A stretch of 64,000 bases of DNA from Strobilurus pachycystidiatus (taxonomy: Eukaryota > Basidiomycota > Agaricomycetes > Agaricales > Physalacriaceae). This document shows positions 12,354 to 22,723 of the stretch, piece after piece. The notes beneath the pieces were generated by a model. The model worked only from the letters and a program-made list of their open reading frames with translations. It was not told the DNA's origin and did not search any database. The position numbers and the translations under genes are program-made. The stretch spans positions 186,001 to 250,000 of the forward strand of contig JAHLMK010000019.1 of NCBI GenBank assembly GCA_019915135.1. Reading direction: 5' to 3'. The first letter of the stretch is position 1; every line of letters starts with the position of its first letter.

Positions 12354-13676
12354 GGAGAGTTGATAAAGTAACTTTTTCGGCCGCACTTTAGGTAACTTGC
12401 CGAACTTGCCGCACTTGATCCACAGCCAAGTCCGGCCAGTTCACTTGACGTACTTGGGTGGGCTAACTTACGTGCTCACTTGACACTTCTCTTGACCATC
12501 TGCCACCACCGTCATTGTCTGTCTCAGCGCCCACGTAGTCAAAGATTCAACGTTCACTGCCAGCTACCCTCAAGCGCCAGCTACCCTCATATTGTCATCG
12601 CGTACTTCTTTCGCTCCTGTCGGAGGACGCGTCGAACGCGTGCTTACCATTTCTGTTGACTTCAATCATGCTGGCAGGCTCAGTCATCCATCAAGCCTTT
12701 TGTGTCTGGATTACCAGAACGGTGTGTGATGTTGGATTTGTCTCGACTCTCAAGAGCACCCGTAAGTACACATTCAAGCAAGAATGATCATGGTATGGAC
12801 CTTCAAGACAGCTTTGATGCGCAAGTATCTCTGTGGCGGGACGTCCGGTAAGCTCAAGGAACGGAAGAGCACAAAGCTTACAGAGTGCCAAGTGGCGTGA
12901 ATCATGTACAGACCAATACCAATATCGGACGTCCCATTCAGATAAATAGTCATACTCTAGGTGGAAAGAGCATGGTGATTCTTGCTGATAGCAGTACATA
13001 GCAGCTTGTGGATACGTACGAAAGACATGAGGACTGTCAAATTATCGGTCCCTACCACGGCACACATCTGAGTTGCGATGTAGGGCCGTATGAGTCTGTC
13101 CGAGACTTGTAGTGTCATATTATTAGAGAGACGGAACGGCAGTGGTGCACGCCATTGAGGGCGACGGTAAGGCAGAACACAGTCACGGTTCTTGCACGGT
13201 GCAAGAACCGCCCTGTACACCACGCTGTCAACCGTAATTCACATCAATCAGGCGCGACGTGTCCCAGTCTGACTGTTATGCACGCGAGAATACGTTTTGA
13301 GCAGTCCAGCAACAGTGCAAGCCTGGAAGTTCACTCAAGTGAAGGGTGCCTGTCAAGTGGTCGCGATCGGTCAGTGATCGGTCATGTTCATGGCATCCCT
13401 CGCGCTACAGGGCTCGAATTCACGCCATTCCCCTTGTAGGGCATTGTACCAAGCATGCAATTGGTTGAGAGGTGTATATGAACGTCGTAGTACCGTGTAG
13501 ATTGCAAAGTTCGCTCAAGTGAGCGTCAAGTGAAAGTGCCGATCAAGTCCGATCAAGTTACTTGAAAGTCACTTTGGTCACTTTTGCACTTAAAGTGACT
13601 TAAAGTGCGTCCAAGTTAGGAAAGTGAACTTTTGGCTGGGCAAGTGAAATTGTCCAAGTGAAATTGTGAACCACCG
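12354..13676. mobile_element. Candidate non-autonomous DNA transposon with subterminal ACTTG/CAAGT repeats
   Basis: About 1.3 kb without a gene. The left end is crowded with ACTTG (for example 12380-12500) and the right end with the complement CAAGT (13500-13670), so the short repeats face each other. The outer edges are weakly inverted-repeat. CATGTTT occurs just left (12347-12353) and just right (13677-13683), as a target duplication would. Left and right flanks together resemble a continuous promoter sequence around 18175-18220, which supports insertion into that sequence. A 7-8-bp duplication would fit the hAT group. No transposase is present. Confidence 0.45.
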
Positions 13677-14007
13677 CATGTTTGTGTTTCAAAGTCCGAC
13701 AAATATCTACTTTATTTCGAACCGATGACCTCCATCTGTCTTGCCACAATGCGAGGCTTGATCTTTGTCAGTACAAACTCGTAGCCCGCCCAGGTCTGTA
13801 ATCTTCCCATGGACAAGTGAGTTGATCTTCCTGCTCGAATTTTGACCCAGCGATATCTGGCAGTTGTGATTACGGCCTCATTCCTCTGGCCTTAGCCTCT
13901 TGTTACTCGGAGCGTTATGTCGCTAAGACTCCTCCCCGGCGGTCGATCGTGCTCTCAGTATCCATGTTCGCCTTCGCGTCTGTCATGGCCTACTATCCAA
14001 CTCACAC

Positions 14008-14042
14008 TCAGTCTCAACGCGTCGCCGACGCGTTGAGACTGA
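14008..14042. repeat. Perfect 17-bp inverted repeat (hairpin) just past the 3' end of MDR pseudogene B
   Basis: Arms 14008-14024 and 14026-14042 are exact reverse complements around a single C. The stem core is CTCAACGCGTCG. It starts four bases beyond the stop codon of copy B and has no equivalent in copies A, C or D. Confidence 0.8.
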
Positions 14043-14046
14043 CATT

Positions 14047-15355
14047 CTACTCGCCAACCACAATGACGCTTTTCCCAACATTCTCTCCGATCTGTACCTT
14101 CCTCAGCGCGCTCCCAGCACCCTCTACACCCTCTGTCAAATCCTCTCTGTACTTCAACACGCCCGAAACCAGTAGGGCGGCGGGTACAGTACGGTCAAAT
14201 TCTTCTTGATACTTGTGGCCAAGGTGAAACACGGAGTATCCTGAGATGGTAATCGAGTGGATGTACAGATTGGTGAAGTTCTGGGACGAGGAGGATGCGT
14301 TAGCAACGGATGCATAGACGAGACGGACCTTGAAGGTGAGCGCTAGCTTCTGCTGGCCGGACTGGTCGTTGTACCCGGAGGTCATCCCGCATGAGATGAT
14401 TCGCGCGAAAGTGTTGGCGCATTGTAGGGCGGCATCTAGTGTCGAACCTCCGACGTTGTCCCAATGTCTGTATGATTGATTATGGCGCCAGAGCTCACAT
14501 ATTGATGGGACCCTCTTTCTGCAAGACCTCGAGGATACTAGTGGTCTTGTAGTTGACCGCAACATCTACGCCGATATCCTTCATCCAGGCCACCTTCTCG
14601 TCAGATCCTGCTGAGGCAATGACCTTGAGACCATCACGCTTCGCCAGCTGGACGACCATACTGGAAGTATTGCAATCAGTTATGTGCATGCTGTACAAGA
14701 GCGAAGAGGCTCACGATCCAAACAGCACCCGCGCCCGTACTCACAAAGATTGTCTCCCCCTTCTTCGCGTGAGCATGCTCTTTGTAGCCAGCATACGCTG
14801 ACAGACCGGGCATCCCAGCAGCACCGAGATACACAGACCATCGGAGGCTGTCTTCCGCCTTCCTGATGACTTGTATATTTCGCTGCTCGATTGCGTCTGG
14901 CTGAAGGAGAGTGTATTCTACGAAGTCTAGGTCGTACGACATATGAGTTGACGCGTTGGATTGCAAGAGGAACCAGACACACCAATCAACCCGTAGACGT
15001 GATCTTCTACTGGGAACGCTGCATGCTCAGAACGAATCACGCGTGCGATGCCAAAGCCCTCTATCCTGATGGGGTTGAGTAGCACCACCTCAAGCACGCG
15101 ACGAAGGAAACGTACGGTTTACCAACAACGTATCCCGCCTGAAGGTAAGAGTGTCATCAGCAAGCCCATCACAAATCAAATGTTCCTTACACACTTTGTG
15201 CGAGTTGCACAGCAAAGTGCCCATCAGTGCGCGCTGAAATGGGTCGACGGAGAGCACTAGGACCTTGAGCAAGACTCCGCCATTGATAGGGACAAAATCA
15301 ACACCGATGGTAGGCGTCGGGTCATATATGGTCGTCTTTCCTGGCTCGGGGTACC
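14047..15355 (-). pseudogene. MDR oxidoreductase copy B, broken
   Basis: Exons 2-8 can be aligned to copy A: 15355-15195, 15138-15116, 15065-14983, 14926-14715, 14660-14499, 14467-14329 and 14280-14047. Three faults are visible. First, the exon equivalent to the 211-nt exon of the other copies has 212 nt, because an extra T in the loop changes GCTGTTGGATC to GCTGTTTGGATC; this shifts the frame exactly at the GAVGS nucleotide-binding loop. Second, the intron between 14498 and 14468 is only 31 bp, against 49-51 bp in the other copies, so splicing is doubtful. Third, no first exon lies within reach; a matching exon 1 is found only at 17953-17905, beyond an SDR gene. The remaining exons are otherwise open. 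Confidence 0.8.
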
Positions 15356-15929
15356 CTAGAAAGTGGGAACTCATCACGGGGAAAACGACGTGGCACATCT
15401 GAGCACTAGCAAGGAGAATGGTATCCTGTAGCAAAGTGTCTTGCGTCAAATTTTGCTGATGGATCTTCTCGGACCGGTACACCGGTGGGGCACCCACGCG
15501 ACATTACCTGTGCGTCAAATCCAGAGATCTCACACCTCTTGACCAACAAGATGCGCGAAGCTTTGCGTGATTGACTCAGACCGGCTTGAGACCGGCTTCT
15601 ACGTCGGATCAAGAAAATGTTGATGAACCGATGTTGACCTCCCCTAAGTCCAGGCTAATCGATATCCAGAGCACTCCCTGACGCGGAAACATTTCCTCTG
15701 AGACTCCCTACTGACTCCCTGTATACATCGACTGATGGTTTGTAAGCGCTTAAGTCTAACGCGTCTTCCCGGCGCGGCAGCATTTCCCGAGACTCGCGGG
15801 CACTACAGGAACTTCCTCATAATGATACTGCTCAAAGTCCAACGTGTCTTCCCGGCAGCGCACTGTGCCGATAAATTGATGACATGAGAATTGCTGATTC
15901 ATCCTCTGCCAGGACTTCCCCTGCATAGG

Positions 15930-15937
15930 TATATAAG
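15930..15937 (+). promoter_or_regulatory. TATA box of the SDR gene
   Basis: TATATAAG lies 48 bp upstream of the SDR start codon. The rest of 15356-15984 contains no supported gene. Confidence 0.5.
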
Positions 15938-15984
15938 TAAGGTCAAAGCGCTAGTAAGTAATTCCCACCGTTCCTACTACTATC

Positions 15985-17340
15985 ATGACAGACTCACTCA
16001 AACCTCAAGCGAAAGGCTCTGCGCCCCCACCGAAAGTCCCGCAAGCACCCGTCGCCACTGTGGACTTATCTGGAAAGACCGTGATCGTCACCGGGGCCAA
16101 CACAGGTCTGTTTCCAATTGAACCTGTTAGTAAAATCTCGAGAGGCTCATCATCGTGAATCTGTGGCAGGCATCGGCTTCGAAGCCTATGCCCACTTCGC
16201 AAAGATGAACCCGGAGAGACTCATCATGGGGTGTCGCGATGCCACCAAGGGCAAAGACGCCCTGGCCAGTAAGCCCAAGTCCAAGTTCCCGCCTCCCCAT
16301 CCCGACTCACGGTCTAGAGCTCGAGAAAGAAACGGGCTACACCAAAGGCGAGGTATGGCTCCTCGACCTCAGCAGCTTTGCGAGCGTGTCGGCATTCGCC
16401 GACAAAGCCCAGCGCGAACTGACGCGCTTGGACGTCCTTGTCGCGAATGCCGCCACAGTCTCCTGGGCGGGGGATACGTATGCGACAACTGACGACGGCT
16501 GGGAGAAAGTGTATGTCATTGTGATTATAGCGAGCACTGGCGCCGACACCTGAATCCGCTCCCAGACTACAGATCAATTATCTCAGCCAGGCGTTACTTG
16601 CGCTTCGACTCCTCCCGATCGTGGCCAACACGGCTGAGTCCCCGCGTATCGTGTTTGTCAGCAGCTCCCTGTTCCTTGTTGTGGATTTCAAGGAGCTGTT
16701 GGACTCGTCTGCGGGGATCCTGAAGACTCTGAGCAGTCCTGAATACTCGACGCCTGAGTTCGTGCTTTCGCCCCCCATGTCCTTCTGACCTTCTGACCAC
16801 CTCTTTAACCAGATGGCTTGCTGTTCGCTATCATCACACCAGGCGTACGTATCCCTTGGGAGGAGTCTTTACCTACACACATCGCTAATCTTTTCTTACT
16901 TGCCAGTCCTCGAAATCTTCCTCACCCGCACTCTGCAATCCCGCGTTGGGGAGTCCGTCATCGTCAACTCCGTCTGTCCCGGTTTCTGCTATTCAGCCAT
17001 GAGGCGAGATCTGCCCGAGGCACAACGAGTACGCATGGAGAAGATGGAAAAGGAGTTCGCGTATACCGCGGAAGAAGGCAGCCGGCAGTTGGTCTACGCG
17101 GCAGTCGGTGCGAGCGACGATCTCCGGGGAGCGTTCATCTCCCAGCTGAAGGTGGCGGGCGTAGGCGATTTTGTCGGTAGTGAGGATGGTGTTTCTGCGG
17201 AGAAGAGGATCTGGGTGAGTTTCCTTTTCTTCAGATGTAATGTCAGTGGACTGACGAGTTTCAATCAGGATGAAACGTTGAGCATCTTGAGTGATGTTGA
17301 TCCCAAGGTCGCTAGTGTTGTACAGAAGTATCTCGTTTGA
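15985..17340 (+). CDS. Short-chain dehydrogenase/reductase with altered YxxxK motif (338 aa, seven exons)
   Basis: Exons 15985-16105, 16170-16268, 16318-16510, 16566-16757, 16813-16844, 16907-17214 and 17269-17340 give 338 aa. The cofactor loop TGANTGIGFEAYAHFAK is split by intron 1. DLSSFASVSAF, VLVANAATVSW (NNAG region), INYLSQALLALRLLP and IVFVSSS (catalytic Ser) follow in the usual order of retinol-dehydrogenase-like SDRs. The active-site segment, read across the short 32-nt exon, is RYHHTRLLEIFLTRTL: Tyr is kept but Lys at Y+4 is Arg (AGG). That Lys normally binds the nicotinamide ribose and lowers the Tyr pKa, so activity may be lost or changed. The conclusion depends on my splice choice there, which gives introns of 55 and 62 bp. 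The gene lies on the opposite strand between exon 1 and exon 2 of MDR copy B. Confidence 0.8.
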
Positions 17341-17904
17341 GTCGGCTACTGGAGGGAACTGGATATGTCGTTGTAACCTTTTGCTTGTTCGTTCGGCCCT
17401 GACATTCAGCGATGGCGCGCTGATATAGGAGTACTCGAGTTGTAATATCAAGACATCTTGTTTTCTGGACGAAGCTACCTGCATGGTATACAATTCCCAA
17501 GCCGCAGATATCGATGTCATTTTGGCCGCCGTGGGACAAGACACTCGCACACGCATTATTCTCTATTCTCCGAGCTACCGCCGCCATTCCCAATCTAAAT
17601 TGCAGCCTCCACTCGCCTGAAGATTTCTGGATGACGTTCTGATCAGTAACTTTCACCTCCTTCCCCCGCGTTGATGTCCCCTACTGAGACGCGCAGCTTT
17701 GCCCATGCCGCCCAAATCACCGCCGCCGCCGTAACACTCATTTTTACTACGGGTAGCGGGCATAGAGGGTCTTGGGCATGAGGGAAGCTCCCGCTGTTGA
17801 TGCCAAATTGACAGCTATGTGCATGGAAAGGACGTTATCTCAACTGGAAGGACACGTCTTCATTGCCCTGGTGTGTGTCGGACGCGAAAAGGACAGCGAC
17901 AAAC
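17341..17904. other. Intergenic stretch without a supported gene
   Basis: This is the 3' flank of the SDR gene. No splice-consistent coding segment was found on either strand before the MDR exon 1 relic. Confidence 0.5.
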
Positions 17905-17953
17905 CCTGAGGTTCTTCGTTGTACAAGAGCGCAGCATTCCTGACTTTGGACAC
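17905..17953 (-). pseudogene. Orphan exon 1 of an MDR gene, start codon ATG changed to GTG
   Basis: The 49-nt segment encodes SKVRNAALLYNEEPQ and has a matching donor (GTTTGTCG). It equals exon 1 of copy D (SKVRNAALLFNEEPQ) in length and almost in sequence, including the upstream TATA (CTATAAAC) and about 50 bp of promoter. The start codon position reads GTG. No exon 2 follows for 2.5 kb in the same direction, until copy B at 15355. It is best read as the detached exon 1 of copy B. Confidence 0.72.
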
Positions 17954-18179
17954 GACTGTACAGTTGAGCAGGAGTCTCTATGTTAGCATCAAGTTTATAG
18001 ATATCTCTATATCCCGATTCCCGATCCAATTCCCGGTCGTCGCGAATTAGTTATCAACGCGGGGTCAAGGTGAAGATGTGGGTGATCCTGTCCAGAAGTT
18101 CCCATGGCCTTCAGAATGTCGGACGCAGCACTCATATGACATTTAAATCAAAGTCGGTGGAAAGAAAGAAAAGTAGCAT

Positions 18180-18191
18180 GGTGACGTAACA
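18180..18191 (-). promoter_or_regulatory. GGTGACGTAACA element upstream of the MDR exon 1 relic
   Basis: Eleven of twelve bases match the motif found upstream of MDR copies A and D. Here it sits inside an imperfect palindrome, CATGGT...ACCATG, about 230 bp from the relic start codon. Confidence 0.5.
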
Positions 18192-18659
18192 ACCATGATT
18201 ACTTTTCAAAGTCCGACACTTGTTCGTCGACACTCGACAGTCACAACTTTCGATGTCCTACGATTCTTCCTCGACTCGTTGAGCCTCCATCTATCAATAT
18301 GAAATTCCGCGTACCCTCTGTGTCTGTACAGATCTGCGGCCCGCGCTTACTCGCTCAGAAACGCTTTGACATCATGCCCGGCTTGCGCCACAACACGAAT
18401 CCACGCCTCCCCTCGGGTACGTACGGTCGCTCAAAGGCCAGAACTCTACCTGACGGGGAGATGCCTACTTCCGCGGCGGGGATGCCTAATCGGGAACGCG
18501 ACTGCACTGCACTGCCTCGTCGACAACTCCCGGACCATATATGGCGACGAATGTGGCTCTCTGGGCTATGCATCTCGCCATGCAAAGAATAAAGGCAGTG
18601 GATACATTGATGTGAGCTCATTTCCTATATAAGAGGCGCTCGGTGTCCATATTGAATCC

Positions 18660-19431
18660 ATGACAATGCACCTCTCACCGTCTTCCACTGGCAGCGCTCT
18701 ACCGATCATTTCTTCACGCAAGTCAGATGAACAGCTGATTGCACATTGCATCGATTGGTTTTGCCAAGACGTCCGCAACTACGCTAAAAATCGTTCCGAG
18801 GAGTCCCCGTCGTCTGCAGAGGTGATCAAGGCGGTCACATCTCTGTGGGACGAGATTGTACGCCCGAAGACCTGGCCGTCTGGAGTGGGTTATCGTCCGT
18901 TGATGACAACTGTCGACTGTTGTCTTGTTTTGTTGGTGGAACGGATTCAGGGAAACAATGGTATGACCCTATTTTGCTGGTGTCTGTCCGCCAGGTGAGT
19001 CGTTCCAAGGAGAGTGGTCTGGTACTGTACTCACGAGGCGCCACAGTAAGATTTCCAAGAGTCCCGGGGGGTATAATCGAGCCCTCACACAACTTCACTT
19101 TTACATGGTGTTACGGACGAAAACGGCCGCACTTGCACGGATCCCAATCTGCCCGATGGTCGTCTGGGGCTTGTTAGATGTCCTGAACTTGTATCTCAAT
19201 GATCTGGAGATCCCATACGTGTTGTGCACCACTAGGCTAGACTCATCCTCGGGAAAATACATCTCGACCTTCCGAGGGTACTCGTACTCGACGTCCTTGT
19301 GGCGTTTCTGTCCATTGAAAAATCCGGTGTACAATACGTGTATCCTGTGGTCCCACGCCGGAAAAGAATTGGAAAAGAAAGTCGTGGAGGAGATCTTACA
19401 GAGGGGTCCTCCTCTGCCTTTGGGACTATGA
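18660..19431 (+). CDS. Uncharacterised fungal protein (239 aa, two exons)
   Basis: Exon 1 (18660-18994) ends TLFCWCLSAR at a strong donor (GTGAGT). Exon 2 (19047-19431) opens SKISKSPGGYNRALTQLHFY and continues through RIPICPMVVWGLLDVLNL and YSTSLWRFCPLKNP to TGA. The 52-bp intron joins two long open frames in register, which argues for a real gene. The C-terminal half is rich in Trp, Tyr and Leu, and there is no signal peptide. I do not recognise a domain. It looks like a globular lineage-specific protein, and a further 3' exon cannot be excluded. Confidence 0.58.
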
Positions 19432-20113
19432 GGTATGCCGGTCATTTCTCCAGATTTCAATTGGCCAAACATTCTTACTGACCTCCGTTTGACAGAGTCG
19501 GAGTTGAAAGTATATGGAGACTCGAGAGGGAGGGAACTAATGTAGATGGTAGAATTTATGACAAGTGGATACTTATAACTGATTTGAACGATGAGTGACT
19601 TATGCAGAAAGACTATTCCAACTCCTAGCGCTTGTCGTGGCGTCCGAGTCCCGGGCGCCAAGCGTCATTGTGTCTAAATTAGAGCTGATGCGCAAATGGT
19701 TAGGCGTCGCCGCCATTTAAGTATCAGACGGCATGTCTTTCGACCTGCAGCGTCGGCTCAGAGTTCTACAAACGCGTCGCGATCGAGAGTCATCGCACAA
19801 GGACTAACTCGCGACGTTGGTAAATCTTTCATGTGCAAGACTTTCGCTAGTTGAGACGTACGTCCCAGTGCTCCTCCTCAGGTCACGCCTTTGCAGAAAT
19901 TGAAAGGGAAGCATCGGGAACGCGCCGAGACCACAGGCGGCCCAAAATAGCCGTTCGCTCCCACGCACGGGCCAGGCCGGCATAGCACAGCGTGCGGCCT
20001 TCTTTCTCGATTACCATTACACGACGACCAGGATCTTGCTCGTCCTCACTCGGGAATCCACGTATTTTCGCATAAACGTCTCAGTGGCTTGACACCATCT
20101 GCTACCCACCACT
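19432..20113. other. Intergenic stretch without a supported gene
   Basis: Holds the promoter region of the BAR-domain gene. No coding segment or repeat was recognised. Confidence 0.5.
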
Positions 20114-21601
20114 ATGGACAACTGGACGAAACTCTCCTCGTCACTGTCGGGGATCAACGTGAACAAGATCGCCAAGGGCTTCAACTCGAGCGTGCAGGCC
20201 ACCAGGGAGAGGCTGGGCCAGGTCGCGAAGGACGAGATCACGGAGCTGCCGCAGGGTGAGTCTCATGTGTCCTGCGTCGTTGGTCCGCCGTGCGTTCGCG
20301 TTTCGGCAGCGGATGGGAGGGTGCTCTGTTTGGAGGAGAAGGGTGCTTGCTCGCGATGGACAATATGTGCCGGATTGACGTCCGCGCAGATGGGCGGATA
20401 TGGGCTCTGCGCGTACAGGGTCGGCGAGGGCATGCATGGATGGAATCGATGTGCTGTCTGCTGGCATAGCTAGAGCTGCGTGGGGACCATGCGATGAGGT
20501 GCTATTGGGCGCCGCACATTTGCGACGCAGTCCGCCGAATGTCACCATGAAACGGACTGTCCATCTCCCCTGGACGTACCGCGTCGATTCTCGGGCTGCG
20601 CGGCAAATCCATTCCTCGTGATTCTCCCCTGTGCAGTGCATCGCTAACCTCGTTATTTTCCCAGAATACAAGGACCTCGAGAACCGCGTTGACGCCCTGC
20701 GCAATGCGCACATCGCCCTGCTCAAGATAACCAACGTCTACGCTTCCGAGACCTACGACTACCCCGTCCAGGTCCAGGAATCCCTCTCCGAGCTCGGCAC
20801 CACCATCGGCGCCGGCTTCACCTCCCTCGCGTCTCACATCCCCAACGCTCCCCTGCCAACATCCCCCACCAACACCAAGCGCCGTGAAGATCTGCACAAG
20901 ACGCTCCCACACGCCCTTGCGCGCGCGTCGGCCTCTGCCGCCGCACTCCTCCCGCCGCAGGAGAAGCTGGGCAAGGCGCTCGGGGAATACGCTGCTGGGT
21001 ATGAGAAGATCGCCGAAGCGAGGGTGGAGCAGGATGCGTTGATCCGCGAGGGCTTCTTGACTGGCTGGCAGACGACGCTGAACACCAGCTTGAACGTGGC
21101 GATGAAGGCGAGGCAGGCGGTCAAGAGCTCGAGGTTGGAGCTGGATGCTGCTAAGCAGACGTTAGTCTTTCTTCTCCGCTTCGATTGGATGTGGGTACTG
21201 ATGGCGATGATACGTGTAGGCTGAAGAACGCGAGCCCGGCGAAGCAGGAGCACGCGAGGCTGGAGGTGGAGAACGCGGAAGACGACTTGGTGCAGAAGAC
21301 GGAGGTGGCGATTACGCTCATGAAGACCGTTTTGGAGAACGTGAGTCAACCCCTTCACACCATATCCTTGTACACTCACCACCATCTTCTACAGCCCGAA
21401 CCTCTCAAAAACCTCAACGCCCTCGCCAAAGCGCAGCTCATGTTCTTCGCCACCGCCGCCGAAGCGCTGTCGTCCGTACAAGGCGAGATCGAGGAGCTGA
21501 GCGTCGCGGCGGAGGGCGAGTATAGGTGAGTTCGCCTATCCACTTTGCTCGTCGTCATGTTTTCCTGACCTACCCTGCCTAGGAAGTCCCGCGACCACTG
21601 A
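20114..21601 (+). CDS. BAR-domain protein, Gvp36-like (302 aa, five exons)
   Basis: Exons 20114-20255, 20665-21160, 21220-21340, 21395-21525 and 21583-21601 give 302 aa. The N-terminus MDNWTKLSSSLSGINVNKIA forms an amphipathic lead. It is followed by EYKDLENRVDALRNAHIALLK, a long Ala/Glu/Lys-rich coiled coil with the AKQEHARLEVENAEDDLVQKTE segment, and PEPLKNLNALAKAQLMFF. This pattern and length fit the fungal BAR family typified by yeast Gvp36, which binds and curves Golgi and endosomal membranes as a dimer. The final exon encodes only the last few residues (RKSRDH). The first intron is 409 bp, about eight times the usual length here. Family call is moderately strong; the exact ortholog is not proven. 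Confidence 0.82.
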
Positions 21602-22298
21602 TGTGCCGCTCAACTGACGGCGTGTAGAATCCCGCCTTTTTCCTTTTCTTTGTCTTCTTCGTTCGCTCGGACTGCTGGAACCCGTACAAGTATCACTTAG
21701 CTGCTGGCTGGAAATATATGCTTCTTTTTTCCACTTCACTTTTCCCTCGTTGCTTTCACTTCTCATTCGCTGCACTTGTGGTGGACGGGTAGATGGTTGG
21801 TGGCCGTTTGTCGAACGCTTGAATCCCGGAGCACCGATGAGCGCGCGCGTGGATATGTCGTATGTCGGAGCGTAGACGATATCGATGTACGCGTACATGT
21901 GGCGGTAAGAACGTCACACGGTGGGTTCTTCGCTTATGCGTTCATCGCTCTGTAGGTAAGGAAGGCAACATGGTTTACAATGCTTGCTCATCCAAATCCA
22001 GTGTTCAGCAAATCCCTCTTTGCCTTGTGCCCGACTGATTCTGAGATTTCGTTGACCATCTGATGGCAACAACTTGTTCGCTGACGGAGTGCGACATGCG
22101 AGGTCTCCATAGCCTCTCTCTCAAATCAGGCATTTCATGATCTTATGCTAGGTGGCGTCGCCGTAGATGCTCGCCAAACAAGGATAGCTGTTCTATATGC
22201 CAGGAGGAAGATAGAAAGTGATTATGTATTGTTCAAATTGCGATGGTTTCTATTCGATAGCATCCCCGCTGAATACCGCCTCTCTCATGCTTGGTTCC
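21602..22298. other. Intergenic stretch between convergent genes, no gene supported
   Basis: Lies between the BAR gene and the tiny repeat protein copy 2, which run towards each other. Nothing recognisable was found. Confidence 0.5.
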
Positions 22299-22723
22299 TC
22301 AACCCTCATTTGCAGTCTTCGTCTCTCCGTCCAATTCTCGTGGCGACGTTCCCGTCCTGCTTACAGATCTTTGGTGGTTCGATGGCTTTATTGCCACACC
22401 CGTCCACGCAGCGAGCATGGCTCCTCCTTGTGCTAACTACTCTCGTGTCAGTTGTCACGATAAATGAAAGCCATCCTGTCTGAACCCACAGCCAACTTCG
22501 TCCTCCCCTCCACGACTTTCTCCTCGTCTTCATCATTTGCTGGACTCGGCACCGTAGCGCCTGCAAGTAGCAGCCCACCTCGAGCGAGCTGTGTGAATTC
22601 AAACAGATCAGAAAACTGTGGCCCGCCGACATTGAAGGAAAGACGTACGGCTAGTAAAGCGGTCGGCGCCTCGCTCTCTTCGATCTGTGTTTCTGACTTT
22701 GCGGGTTGAGCGCTGGAAGACAT
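22299..22723 (-). CDS. Tiny acidic protein with repeated LA[R/Q]GG module, copy 2 (103 aa, three exons)
   Basis: Exons 22723-22649, 22588-22490 and 22436-22299 give 103 aa, all joined in phase 0. Exon 1 encodes a Glu-rich lead ending APTALLA. Exon 2 starts LARGGLLLAGA and contains NDEDEEKVVEG. Exon 3 starts LAQGGAMLAAWTGVAIKPS and ends with DGETKTANEG. It parallels copy 1 at 7417-7887 exon by exon, but here the last exon reads through without the final intron. There is no signal peptide or known domain. Conservation of the two GG modules and of both introns is the main evidence that this is a gene. Confidence 0.6.

Noticed and set aside
18299..18592. 97-codon ORF upstream of the 239-aa gene
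   Set aside because: No motif and overlapped by opposite-strand ORFs; probably 5' flanking sequence.
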